From a virus: a stretch of 20,703 nucleotides of DNA. The stretch lies in IMG/VR virus record IMGVR_UViG_3300032117_000185, positions 1-20,703 of that record. One strand, 5' to 3'. The notes below the pieces were generated by a model that saw only the letters and a program-made list of their open reading frames with translations, was not told where the DNA came from and did no database searches. Below are positions 1-6,064 of the stretch, one piece after another. The translations under genes and the position numbers were made by a program. How positions within the stretch are numbered: the stretch's first letter is position 1; each line of letters begins with the position of its first letter.

Positions 1-348
1 ATCACTGTCGATGGGTTCACCTTGCCACTGCGTTTGCTCTTCATTTAAATCCCCGTCTGCATATTGTTTAATGTGTACAAATTCATGTGCTAATGTTTTT
101 AAGATTTCTTTACCTGAGATATAAGGATGGAGTTCAATTAAGAATTCTCTTGCTGCTCCTTTGGTGTTCCTTTTTTCAACGTTAGTATATCCAAAAGCAT
201 CCAAATGCTTATTGAACTTAACAGTAACAACAATATGCCTGAGGAGCTGCTTAGGGAATAACTGCTCAGCATAGAATTGAGAAGCTCGTTGAACATATTC
301 GTTAAACCTTTCGTCAGAATGTCCGTGGTTGTTTAGTAGTAATATCAT
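1..348 (-). CDS. Zincin-type metalloprotease, SprT-like, C-terminus cut off
   Basis: The visible 116 codons start with an ATG at 348 that overlaps the stop of the upstream gene (ATGA), with AAAGGA about 6 bases before it. The protein contains LAHEFVHIKQYADG around residues 88-101. HEFVH fits the zinc-binding HExxH signature, and it is followed by acidic and polar residues and WQG. Small phage proteins with HExVHxKQY followed by a W-K/Q-G segment are common in marine and freshwater phages and resemble SprT-like zincins. The third zinc ligand and the C-terminus lie beyond the left edge. Its substrate is unknown; it is the last visible gene of the replication operon. The motif is clear, but the assignment as an active protease is inference. 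Confidence 0.72.
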   Translation of the reverse strand, partial: MILLLNNHGHSDERFNEYVQRASQFYAEQLFPKQLLRHIVVTVKFNKHLDAFGYTNVEKRNTKGAAREFLIELHPYISGKEILKTLAHEFVHIKQYADGDLNEEQTQWQGEPIDSD

Positions 349-611
349 AAATTTCCTTTAAAATACTTATTATAAAATTCAATAAGCTCTCCACTTTCTA
401 AAGTAAAAGAATTATTACCAGTTCTTTTATCAGCAGTTAATCTCCATATTAAATCAAGGTCTTTAAAATAAATATCACAATGTTTAATATATTTTATTTC
501 ATCTATTTTATATTCATTACACGCAATAAAAAAAGACATTGCCATTGCCCAAAGCATAAATATTAAAATAAAACTAAAAAAGATAATTGCAAAATAATCA
601 ATAAAGTTCAT
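345..611 (-). CDS. Small single-pass membrane protein, unknown function
   Basis: An 88-residue protein with a long hydrophobic stretch at about residues 7-30 (IDYFAIIFFSFILIFMLWAM), then a charged, mostly soluble tail rich in Lys, Asp and Tyr. The layout suggests an N-terminal membrane anchor with a cytoplasmic or periplasmic tail. Its ATG directly follows the TAA of the exonuclease gene, and its TGA overlaps the ATG of the metalloprotease gene, so it belongs to the same translationally coupled string. It is noticeably AT-rich compared with the exonuclease upstream. I do not recognise the family. Confidence 0.7.
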   Translation of the reverse strand: MNFIDYFAIIFFSFILIFMLWAMAMSFFIACNEYKIDEIKYIKHCDIYFKDLDLIWRLTADKRTGNNSFTLESGELIEFYNKYFKGNL

Positions 612-1295
612 TTAGTCCATCCTTGGAGGCTGCCAGATTTCTCCGACGGTTCTTCTAAGCCAAAGCAGTCTTGCGTTCTCAGTAACTCGTTCTTCTGAGC
701 CACCGTAAGCTTCGACACAAGCAGTATACATTTCTGCTGCACTTGTACATCCGTTGAGGATTTTGTCAGCCTTAACAGGGCCGATGCCTTTGAGACCAAT
801 GATGTTATCAACTCTGTCACCTGTAAGTACCTGTCTATAAAAGTTGAGCAATGCTTCTTTTTCGTTTACTTCTGTCATTTCTTTCTTAACAAAGTTCCAA
901 TGCTTACCTTTAAGCTGTAAGAAATCTTTGTCAATACTAGCGATGATTGTTTCGTAATTGTTTTCTACATGAGCTATCGCAATCTCATCATCTGCTTCTT
1001 GCCCGATGGAGATTTTGAAGTCCCAAGCTGAGACAAGATAATCTCGAATGAGCTGGAGATGCTTAGGCTTAGGGGCACTGCGATTGCCTTTATATGGAGC
1101 AGTAATGGCGATTTCATTTCTAAAATTATCCTTGCCAGTTAAGTAGCCCTGGTAGGACTCAGCTTGCAAGTCCTCCCAGAGCATTGTCTCAATAAAAGTC
1201 GCACAACGAGAAAGCACAATCTTCTCATTCTCCTCTTCGGTAGAGAAGCCTATGCGATACCCAATAATGTCGCCATCTATTAAGACATGTGCCAT
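612..1295 (-). CDS. 5'-3' exonuclease, T7 gp6 / FEN-like
   Basis: A 227-residue metal-dependent 5'-3' exonuclease. The acidic metal ligands are visible in family order: IDGD (D7, D9), YKGNR (68-72), EADDEIA (E100, D102, D103) and SIDKD (D122, D124). The helix-3-turn-helix DNA-binding segment GDRVDNIIGLKGIGPVKA follows at 159-176. In T7-like phages this enzyme degrades host DNA and removes RNA primers. T7 gp6 is somewhat longer (about 300 residues), so this is a compact version. The start overlaps the ssDNA-binding protein stop by one base (TAATG), indicating coupled translation. The family call is secure; the exact role in primer removal or host DNA breakdown is inferred. Confidence 0.93.
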   Translation of the reverse strand: MAHVLIDGDIIGYRIGFSTEEENEKIVLSRCATFIETMLWEDLQAESYQGYLTGKDNFRNEIAITAPYKGNRSAPKPKHLQLIRDYLVSAWDFKISIGQEADDEIAIAHVENNYETIIASIDKDFLQLKGKHWNFVKKEMTEVNEKEALLNFYRQVLTGDRVDNIIGLKGIGPVKADKILNGCTSAAEMYTACVEAYGGSEERVTENARLLWLRRTVGEIWQPPRMD

Positions 1296-1714
1296 TACAG
1301 TACGTCGTCCAGTTCTTCTACAGGAGTTGGGTTATATTCAACCAATTCCTGAATAGTAATACTTTGGATTTGAGCACCATAACCAGGCACGTTCTTGTAC
1401 TTGTAAGCTTTCAACTTCACTGTAGCTTTAGTACCGTTACCAATCTTCTTAGTCTTGTCAAACTCAGTACCATCTTTGTTAAATACATTGAAGGCATACT
1501 GGCTCTTGCAAGTAATCAAATGACCTTCGTTAGGGCGTTTAACTTCATCCTTGCGAGGAGATAGATTGATTGCTTTCAATTCCTCTACAGCCTTTGCTGA
1601 TAAGTTAGCTAAGTTCACTGTACATACTGGAGGTTTATCTGGAGCAAAACGACTCTTCATTGGGTCAAACAAGATAGGCCAATATAACTCTGCTGCTACT
1701 GTAATTGTACTCAT
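1295..1714 (-). CDS. Single-stranded DNA-binding protein, T7 gp2.5-like
   Basis: A 139-residue protein with a beta-rich body that includes TKATVKLKAYKYKNVPGYGA at about 94-113 and QIQSITIQELVEY after it. It ends in an acidic tail, PVEELDDVL. This pattern (OB-fold-like body, GYGA-x-IQ strand, acidic C-terminus) is typical of phage ssDNA-binding proteins that sit next to a 5'-3' exonuclease and DNA polymerase. The tail is expected to dock on polymerase and helicase. It has a strong ribosome site (AAGGAAGG) and its own apparent promoter just upstream, consistent with the high expression such proteins need. Assignment rests on context plus motif pattern rather than a catalytic signature. Confidence 0.8.
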   Translation of the reverse strand: MSTITVAAELYWPILFDPMKSRFAPDKPPVCTVNLANLSAKAVEELKAINLSPRKDEVKRPNEGHLITCKSQYAFNVFNKDGTEFDKTKKIGNGTKATVKLKAYKYKNVPGYGAQIQSITIQELVEYNPTPVEELDDVL

Positions 1715-1755
1715 AGTACCTTCCTTTAATTTGGTTAGTTGTTTACTACTTTACT

Positions 1756-1764
1756 ATTATAACA
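1756..1764 (-). promoter_or_regulatory. Extended -10 promoter for the SSB and exonuclease genes
   Basis: In the 53-base gap between polymerase and SSB the minus strand reads TGTTATAAT, an extended -10 with a perfect TATAAT hexamer. Transcription would begin near 1749. The SSB ATG at 1714 then follows a roughly 35-base leader ending in AAAGGAAGG. No good -35 hexamer is visible, as is common for extended -10 promoters. The two perfect promoters of the central control region also carry TGn before TATAAT. Confidence 0.6.
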
Positions 1765-1767
1765 CAT

Positions 1768-3423
1768 TTAATGACTACCTGCCCAGTTTTCTGCTACTCC
1801 ATATTCAGCCCCGACTGGACAACGGAACTTCAATATCTCTCCTGCTTCTTTGGCTGATTCTACCACAAGCTTACCGACTGTGTCCCCATATTGCTCTGGA
1901 GTCTCAATCTGAACTTCGTCGTGAATCCATGCCACTAGCTTATAAGGTATCTTTTCTGCTGTCAAGTTCTTTTTGATTTGAACAAGCCACTGCTTAGCGA
2001 TGATAGCCCCTGCACTTTGTAGTAACGTGTTGAGCGACGAATGAGCCGACCTGACCTTAAGTTGATAACCATGAAGCCCAGGTAGTGTTCCCTTTTCAGC
2101 AAGGCGTTCAACTTTGGATTTAAGCCTCGCATACGCTGGAATTGCTTTACTGAAGCTATTGATAATGTTGGCTCCTTGCTTCGCAGTGCCACCAATAACT
2201 GTACCAATCTTGGTAGGTGAGGCTCCGTACAAAGTTGCGTAAAGGACAGTCTTCGCAAGGTCTCTGGTCTCAACCCCGAAAGCTTGCTGATTTCTCGTGT
2301 GGACATCACCGTTGACCGTCTCATTTATGTACTCCAAGTCATTAAGGTAATGAGCAAAACAACGCAATTCAATCCCAGACAAATCAATACCAACGAGGAC
2401 ATTGCCCTTATCAACCGTCCAACACGAACGGAACTCTTTACCCAGAGTAGCTCGCACTGCTGGCACTTGAGCCATATTAGGGCTACTATGGGTAGCTCTG
2501 CCAGTAACAGCACCAAAACCAATAACTTTACCATGAACTCTTCCGTCCTTTCCTAGTTTTTCTAACCATGAATCTAATTGTGAGGCTCTCTTTTGTAACA
2601 TTAAATATCTTGCAATAGGCTTTGCTTCTGGAATCGACACTTCACTAAGTATCGTTTCATCGACAATAATCTGTCCCTTCTCTGTAGTCTTTGTAGGATT
2701 CCATCCCTTAGAAATAAGACGCTTTGCAATCTGTTGACGGGAACCGACGTTGAAGACTTCCACATCATCTTTAAGTCTCTTTCCAGTTTTCTCAGAAGTA
2801 CGTTCTGTAACAATCGGAGGGAAAATCTTTTGCAAGGCTTCTTCAATCTCTGCCATCTCGGTTTTAATCTCACAGAGCAACGTCTGTGCATAGGGTACGT
2901 CCAGCTTGAATCCATTACGTTCCATCTCCGATAAAATTACTTGTACATCATATTCTAACTTTACAGCTTCAGGGCTAATCTTGTTCTGTTCTATCTCTGC
3001 TATTAACATATCATATACTTTAGATGTAAGTTCTACATCTCGTATGCAATACGTTACCATCTCATCTGTCAAACCACCGTCGAAGTCTTCAAAGTCTATC
3101 TTATTGTAACCAAGCATTAAACCCCAGTTACCTAGACTATGACCACCATCACGACTAGCGTCAGACAGCCGACTAAGAAGCAAAGTATCGTGAAGCTGAG
3201 ATTTCCTAATCTTGGTGAGCCACAGCCGATTAAGAAGAAAAGCGTCAAAACTAATAATATTGTGACCAACAATGTGTGTCGCATCTTGTAAATACTCCTT
3301 TAATCCTTCTGGTGTTGTCCATGTCTTAATCTCTCCAGTCTCACGATGTAGAGTAACACAGCACCAAATAACAGTATGGGCTAGGTTTGTTTCTATGTCG
3401 AGGACTACAGTTTTTAGAAGCAT
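1768..3423 (-). CDS. DNA polymerase, family A, with 3'-5' exonuclease domain
   Basis: The replicative DNA polymerase, 551 residues from the ATG at 3423. A proofreading domain comes first: DIE (D9, E11), HNIISFDAF (D60) and YCIRD (D129) match Exo I, II and III. The polymerase domain follows, with GRATHSSPNMAQVP near 308, motif A GIDLSGIELR (D347), motif B RDLAKTVLYATLYG (R387, K391, Y395) and motif C WIHDEVQIE (D502). Spacing and motifs match T7 gp5, but the protein is about 150 residues shorter than the 704 of T7. A TTG nine codons upstream is also open. The ATG is preferred because T7-type enzymes carry DIE within the first dozen residues. The start lies inside the end of a small peptide gene (10-base overlap), suggesting coupling. 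Confidence 0.96.
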   Translation of the reverse strand: MLLKTVVLDIETNLAHTVIWCCVTLHRETGEIKTWTTPEGLKEYLQDATHIVGHNIISFDAFLLNRLWLTKIRKSQLHDTLLLSRLSDASRDGGHSLGNWGLMLGYNKIDFEDFDGGLTDEMVTYCIRDVELTSKVYDMLIAEIEQNKISPEAVKLEYDVQVILSEMERNGFKLDVPYAQTLLCEIKTEMAEIEEALQKIFPPIVTERTSEKTGKRLKDDVEVFNVGSRQQIAKRLISKGWNPTKTTEKGQIIVDETILSEVSIPEAKPIARYLMLQKRASQLDSWLEKLGKDGRVHGKVIGFGAVTGRATHSSPNMAQVPAVRATLGKEFRSCWTVDKGNVLVGIDLSGIELRCFAHYLNDLEYINETVNGDVHTRNQQAFGVETRDLAKTVLYATLYGASPTKIGTVIGGTAKQGANIINSFSKAIPAYARLKSKVERLAEKGTLPGLHGYQLKVRSAHSSLNTLLQSAGAIIAKQWLVQIKKNLTAEKIPYKLVAWIHDEVQIETPEQYGDTVGKLVVESAKEAGEILKFRCPVGAEYGVAENWAGSH

Positions 3424-3545
3424 TGAATAAGTGTTCCGTTTCTTACGCAAGTAACTACTGTACCATCAGACTGTACAATCGTTGTAGTTTCTGCTTGTGC
3501 TAGTGTTACTAGACAAAACAAAATAATGATAGTAACTATTTTCAT
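3414..3545 (-). CDS. Tiny exported peptide, 43 residues
   Basis: Reading the minus strand gives a 43-residue protein with a classic signal sequence, MKIVTIIILFCLVTLAQA, and a probable cleavage after AQA. The mature part is about 25 residues (ETTTIVQSDGTVVTCVRNGT, then LIQCF) with two cysteines eight residues apart that could form a disulfide. The ribosome site GGAG sits 7 bases before the ATG. The ATG overlaps the upstream stop (ATGA), and its own stop lies 10 bases inside the polymerase gene. Overlaps at both ends and the sharp signal peptide support a real gene. Function is unknown; an envelope-acting peptide such as an exclusion or lysis-timing factor is only a guess. Confidence 0.68.
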   Translation of the reverse strand: MKIVTIIILFCLVTLAQAETTTIVQSDGTVVTCVRNGTLIQCF

Positions 3546-3757
3546 TCTTTAACTCCTATAATCCCACCGCTAATTCGGTAAGGATAGTCTCGTTTACGGT
3601 AAAAGCAATATTCTATTCCATCTTTAACAGTATAGAAAGAAACACTGCTCAGTGTATCATAACATTTAGTATCATAAATCTTTACTACTTCTTCTGCTGT
3701 TAAGGTAACTGTAACACCTAACACAAAACAAGCCAAGTGTTTTACATACCTATTCAT
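3542..3757 (-). CDS. Small membrane or exported protein, 71 residues
   Basis: From the ATG at 3757 the protein begins MNRYVKHLACFVLGVTVTLT, a positively charged start followed by a hydrophobic segment, so it is either exported or anchored at the N-terminus. The remainder contains two cysteines (TKCYDTL and EYCFYRKRDY) and several aromatic residues. A TTG four codons upstream is open, but the ATG is chosen because it overlaps the preceding stop by one base (TAATG). Its TGA overlaps the ATG of the 43-residue exported peptide gene. These two adjacent cysteine-containing envelope-directed products may act together. No family is recognised. Confidence 0.62.
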   Translation of the reverse strand: MNRYVKHLACFVLGVTVTLTAEEVVKIYDTKCYDTLSSVSFYTVKDGIEYCFYRKRDYPYRISGGIIGVKE

Positions 3758-3936
3758 TAAAACGTCCAAGTCTTGTTAACAACTACACGCTTCTCATCAC
3801 TAGCAATGTCAATCTTTATTTCTAAATCACTAGGAGGAATCTTCTTATCTTTATTAAAGATTTCATCCCAGCTTTTATCAAACTGTTCTTGATTCAATAC
3901 AGGACGTTTCTTATCGCCTTTGCCGACATCTCTCAT
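3757..3936 (-). CDS. Small conserved-type phage protein, MRDVGKGDKKRP
   Basis: A 59-residue charged, soluble protein: MRDVGKGDKKRPVLNQEQFD, then KSWDEIFNKDKK, ending in a short beta-like tail (RVVVNKTWTF). Small phage proteins beginning with a D-x-GKGDKxRP segment and a following WDxIF are, from memory, common hypothetical proteins of marine and freshwater phages. The gene is joined to both neighbours: its ATG overlaps the TGA of the gene at 3933-4301, and its TAA overlaps the next ATG. It is the last gene of the coupled array but lacks the AQEK tail. Function unknown. Confidence 0.72.
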   Translation of the reverse strand: MRDVGKGDKKRPVLNQEQFDKSWDEIFNKDKKIPPSDLEIKIDIASDEKRVVVNKTWTF

Positions 3937-4301
3937 TTTTCTTGTGCCTTTCTATTAAAGACTTCTTTAACAGGATTTTCTTTATTAAAGTTTGCTTGAG
4001 CAGCTTGGTAGCCAGCCTCAAAGCCTCCAGCGTGTGCCATAGCTTCGTAGTGGCTTGCCTTTTCCATCATGTGCTCCAATTGCTCAATACGCATTCTTTG
4101 CTCGGCGTGGCGTAGTTCGTACTTGGTTATCTTTTCATACAACAAATCAATCAGTCTTTTGTCGCCGTCTATAGTGCGTTGTTGTTGGCGTAGCATATCG
4201 GCAGATAATTGAATTTGTGGCAACAATTGAAATGCTCTTAATTCGCCTAATGGCTTCCCTATAATTTTTCTAGCATTTTCAATAAGTTCATTTGCGTTCA
4301 T
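3933..4301 (-). CDS. Array protein 1: coiled-coil protein with AQEK tail
   Basis: A 122-residue, mostly helical protein. It opens with MNANELIENARKIIGKPLGE, the MNA-EL start module shared with other array members. It carries DMLRQQQRTIDGDKRLIDLL at about 35-54, a diverged copy of the RQQQ coiled-coil module, then more predicted coiled coil (RMRIEQLEHMMEK), an alanine- and glycine-rich stretch, and the shared C-terminus NRKAQEK. Start and stop overlap the neighbours as ATGA on both sides. The terminal codons double as the ribosome-binding stretch of the next gene. Function unknown; a small oligomeric protein is a reasonable inference. Confidence 0.78.
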   Translation of the reverse strand: MNANELIENARKIIGKPLGELRAFQLLPQIQLSADMLRQQQRTIDGDKRLIDLLYEKITKYELRHAEQRMRIEQLEHMMEKASHYEAMAHAGGFEAGYQAAQANFNKENPVKEVFNRKAQEK

Positions 4302-4477
4302 TTCTCTTGTGCCTTTAAAAATTTAAAAGTCAAACCAAAAAACTTGTAAACATTGGTGTAACCATTTCTTTCGCTAAACAATGGCTGATGATGCTTTGTT
4401 TGTTTGACCCATAAACCATAGCCAAAAAATCTAAACCAAAATCCATGACCAATATTGCAGTAGTAAAAAAGCTTCAT
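4298..4477 (-). CDS. Array protein 2: small aromatic phage protein with AQEK tail
   Basis: A 59-residue protein rich in Phe, Tyr and Trp: MKLFYYCNIGHGFWFRFFGY, then GLWVKQTKHHQPLFSERNGY, ending FKFLKAQEK. The GYG-x-x-x-K and LFSERNGY pattern is, from memory, shared by many small phage proteins of unknown role. Its body is unrelated to the coiled-coil neighbours, yet it has the same KAQEK ending, so the tail was acquired with the junction DNA rather than by common descent. ATGA overlaps join it to genes on both sides. It fills an otherwise unexplained 170-base gap. Confidence 0.75.
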   Translation of the reverse strand: MKLFYYCNIGHGFWFRFFGYGLWVKQTKHHQPLFSERNGYTNVYKFFGLTFKFLKAQEK

Positions 4478-4806
4478 TTCTCTTGTGTCTTTCCTCTTTT
4501 AATAAAACCACACGCACAACTTGAACATGCTATTGCGTCATGCTTTATCTTCAATGCCTCAATTTCAGATTTAAGTTCATGGTTTTCTTGAACGCATTTA
4601 CCCAATGCCATTGCAGCTTGCGCCCATTCCGCATTTACTTTATCTATTTCAGCTTGTTGCTGGCGTAGCATGGTTTCATACCTATAGGCATCAATTTGAC
4701 TGCTGTTTTGTGACTTATAGGTATCAATTTGAGCTTGTTGCTCGCGTATCAAGTCGGTACAACTGTGATACTCACCACAATTAGGGCATGTTTCATTTTC
4801 GTTCAT
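4474..4806 (-). CDS. Array protein 3: coiled coil flanked by two cysteine clusters
   Basis: A 110-residue protein. It begins MNENETCPNCGEYHSC, a probable zinc-binding knuckle (C7, C10, C16). The coiled coil has an internal duplication: REQQAQIDTYKSQNSSQIDA followed by YRYETMLRQQQAEIDKVNAE. A heptad-like stretch HELKSEIEALKIKHD comes next, then a second cysteine cluster, CSSCACGF, and the ending KTQEK, a variant of the shared AQEK tail. The DNA for its RQQQ segment (4643-4674) is identical over 32 bases to one in the gene at 5687-6064. A zinc-stabilised coiled-coil oligomer is inferred; function unknown. Confidence 0.78.
   Translation of the reverse strand: MNENETCPNCGEYHSCTDLIREQQAQIDTYKSQNSSQIDAYRYETMLRQQQAEIDKVNAEWAQAAMALGKCVQENHELKSEIEALKIKHDAIACSSCACGFIKRGKTQEK
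4643..4674. repeat. 32-base direct repeat encoding TMLRQQQAEI, copy A
   Basis: These 32 bases are identical to 5937-5968. Both encode, on the minus strand, the start of the coiled-coil module (TMLRQQQAEI plus D or E). A shorter 19-base copy lies at 5616-5634 in the gene at 5463-5690. A diverged copy lies near 4180-4197. Such exact nucleotide identity within otherwise different genes points to recent recombination rather than protein-level conservation. Confidence 0.9.
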
Positions 4807-4922
4807 TTATATTGTGCCTTTCTTAAATTAGGGGGTTGACTGTGCAGACGGCAGCCAACCAATACCGTTAGCAATCGAGCGAGTTGTCCCACTCCAAACA
4901 CTGCACTTGCTTTGCTAATCAT
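4803..4922 (-). CDS. Array protein 4: 39-residue peptide with RKAQYK tail
   Basis: A 39-residue frame, MISKASAVFGVGQLARLLTV then LVGCRLHSQPPN, ending RKAQYK. ATGA overlaps join it to both neighbours and the ending is the shared array tail with one change (E to Y), which supports this frame. However, a second minus-strand frame over the same bases also reads as a plausible peptide (WSGTTRSIANGIGWLPSAQSTP, without an ATG). The insert may therefore be a fragment captured out of frame. The middle is moderately hydrophobic and may be membrane-associating. Treat as a possible gene. Confidence 0.45.
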   Translation of the reverse strand: MISKASAVFGVGQLARLLTVLVGCRLHSQPPNLRKAQYK

Positions 4923-4949
4923 TTCTCTTGTGCCTTTCTTAGTATTGCT
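4919..4949. repeat. 31-base junction repeat, copy A (AQEK tail, ribosome site and ATGA)
   Basis: Identical to 5200-5230 over 31 bases. On the minus strand it encodes the tail ending LRKAQEK, the ribosome-binding stretch AAAGGCACAAGAGAA and the ATGA stop/start overlap of the next gene. Related, shorter versions occur at 3933, 4298, 4474, 4803, 5463 and 5687, marking nearly every gene boundary of the array. Confidence 0.9.
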
Positions 4950-5203
4950 TTGCATAGTCTTAAATATTGATGCTTTAATTCTTCAATTCCATTGATTTCC
5001 CAATCAACATCAGCAATACAATCTACATGACCGCCTTCTAAACAAACTTTCCAAATTTCCTCATCTGTTAGGTTTGCTGGATGGGTGTAAAGTGGCTTTT
5101 GTCTATCTGACCATTTTTCTTTGGTAACAGTAATTTGCCAATCTGTATCGCCCCAGTTATCAGTATTTAATTCGTCTGTAGTCCAAGCAATTGGCTTATT
5201 CAT
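4919..5203 (-). CDS. Array protein 5: KPIAW/PLYTHP-type protein with LTDEEI module and AQEK tail
   Basis: A 94-residue soluble protein. The N-terminal half, MNKPIAWTTDELN up to KPLYTHPANL, matches a pattern remembered from many phage accessory proteins, which start P-x-AW and end PLYTHP. It is followed by LTDEEIWKVCLEGGHVDCIA, a module also present in the gene at 5463-5690 and shared at DNA level (17 identical bases). It ends with a helical segment and LRKAQEK. ATGA overlaps occur on both sides. The 31 bases from 4919 are identical to those from 5200. It is a mosaic of modules; function unknown. Confidence 0.8.
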   Translation of the reverse strand: MNKPIAWTTDELNTDNWGDTDWQITVTKEKWSDRQKPLYTHPANLTDEEIWKVCLEGGHVDCIADVDWEINGIEELKHQYLRLCKAILRKAQEK

Positions 5204-5230
5204 TTCTCTTGTGCCTTTCTTAGTATTGCT
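5200..5230. repeat. 31-base junction repeat, copy B (AQEK tail, ribosome site and ATGA)
   Basis: Exact copy of 4919-4949 at the boundary between the genes at 5200-5457 and 4919-5203. The two exact copies bracket one complete gene, so recombination between them would delete or duplicate that gene cleanly in frame. Confidence 0.9.
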
Positions 5231-5457
5231 AATTCTTTTTCCAATTCAGCTATTTTTATTGCGCTGACATTTAGACTTATTAACAATCTATCGTGTTGTC
5301 TTTTCCAATAAGTAGCATTTTTAACTGGTTCGCCACCAGCGTTTAGTTCCTGCGATGTATTGGTGTATGGTGTATGTTTCCAATGGCAAATACATTGTGG
5401 CAATACAGAACCAATAGCACCAGTATCTTTAGGTAATCCGCATAATCCGCAGCTCAT
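5200..5457 (-). CDS. Array protein 6: small cysteine-rich protein with AQEK tail
   Basis: An 85-residue protein. The start MSCGLCGLPKDTGAIGSVLP and QCICHWKHTPY contain C3, C6, C22 and C24 plus His, likely a small zinc-binding site. A helical, coiled-coil-prone region follows (RQHDRLLISLNVSAIKIAEL) and the ending EKELAILRKAQEK carries the shared tail. The start is separated from the previous stop by 5 bases rather than overlapping it. Its end uses the ATGA overlap. Function unknown. Confidence 0.76.
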   Translation of the reverse strand: MSCGLCGLPKDTGAIGSVLPQCICHWKHTPYTNTSQELNAGGEPVKNATYWKRQHDRLLISLNVSAIKIAELEKELAILRKAQEK

Positions 5458-5462
5458 TTCTA

Positions 5463-5690
5463 TTACACCTTTTTTAGTATTAAATAAACAAAGTAATGTT
5501 GTTGTGTAGTAAACCCTTGTTGCATGGCAATACCATCTTCACTTGATTTTGCCCACAATTTGTTTATTTCCTCATCTGTTAGTGTCTTTGCTTTCAACGC
5601 CTCATTTTCAGCTTGTTGCTGGCGACATTTATATCTATAACAGCAAGCATTATGTGGGCTATTTATTCCTTCTAATTCATTTGCTTTCAT
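5463..5690 (-). CDS. Array protein 7: RQQQ plus LTDEEI protein with degenerate tail
   Basis: A 75-residue mosaic. It has the start module MKANELEGINSPHNACCYRY, then KCRQQQAENEALKAKTLTDE, combining the RQQQ coiled-coil and LTDEEI modules, then INKLWAKSSEDG and a C-terminus ending LILKKV. The junction DNA after it (AAAGGTGTAATAGAAATGAG) aligns with the array junction AAAGGCACAAGAGAAATGA. The base changes create a TAA, so the AQEK tail is lost and the stop falls 5 bases before the next ATG. Four cysteines lie in the first 22 residues. Function unknown. Confidence 0.76.
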   Translation of the reverse strand: MKANELEGINSPHNACCYRYKCRQQQAENEALKAKTLTDEEINKLWAKSSEDGIAMQQGFTTQQHYFVYLILKKV

Positions 5691-6064
5691 TTCTCTTGTG
5701 CCTCATCTAATAAAAATTTAGCAGTCTGTAAACATATCCAAGATTCTTCACCCCAGTGATATTCTCTGCACGGACAACCAACAAAGTTTTCTTTTCCTAA
5801 ATTACAAAATTGAGTTTTTTCAACCTCAATTAAAAGACCTGTTTTTACGGCTAAATCTTGCAATTCATCTCCATCCCAATTTCCGATGCAATCATCTCCA
5901 TGAGCTACTATTGGTTTAACAAAAGATTTCAACGCCTCTATTTCAGCTTGTTGCTGGCGTAGCATGGTGGCTGCATCCATAACTAAATCTCTAGTATCTG
6001 AATCGCTAATAATTGAAGATTCTAAACAAACCCATAGTTCATCAGCTAGTTCAATTGCATTCAT
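5687..6064 (-). CDS. Array protein 8: MNAIELADEL plus RQQQ protein with AQEK tail
   Basis: The largest array member (125 residues). MNAIELADELWVCLESSIIS begins with the shared start module. DAATMLRQQQAEIEALKS at about 30-47 is the best-preserved coiled-coil module. The C-terminal half has a cysteine-containing segment, FVGCPCREYHWGEESWICLQ, and ends LLDEAQEK. The two halves look like separate modules joined together. ATGA overlaps tie it to both neighbours. The RQQQ segment DNA (5937-5968) is an exact 32-base repeat of 4643-4674. Function unknown. Confidence 0.8.
   Translation of the reverse strand: MNAIELADELWVCLESSIISDSDTRDLVMDAATMLRQQQAEIEALKSFVKPIVAHGDDCIGNWDGDELQDLAVKTGLLIEVEKTQFCNLGKENFVGCPCREYHWGEESWICLQTAKFLLDEAQEK
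5937..5968. repeat. 32-base direct repeat encoding TMLRQQQAEI, copy B
   Basis: Exact copy of 4643-4674, lying in the gene at 5687-6064. Flanking bases to the left (TTTCAACGCCTC) are also shared with the copy in the gene at 5463-5690, so the repeat family extends beyond the 32 bases in some pairs. Confidence 0.9.

Noticed and set aside
1551-1976. Plus-strand open frame of 141 codons
   Set aside because: It lies antisense to the SSB and polymerase genes, whose motifs are clear on the other strand; it has no ribosome site.
1962-2915. Other-frame minus open frames of 69-120 codons within DNA polymerase
   Set aside because: They overlap conserved polymerase motifs in the true frame and have biased, low-complexity composition.
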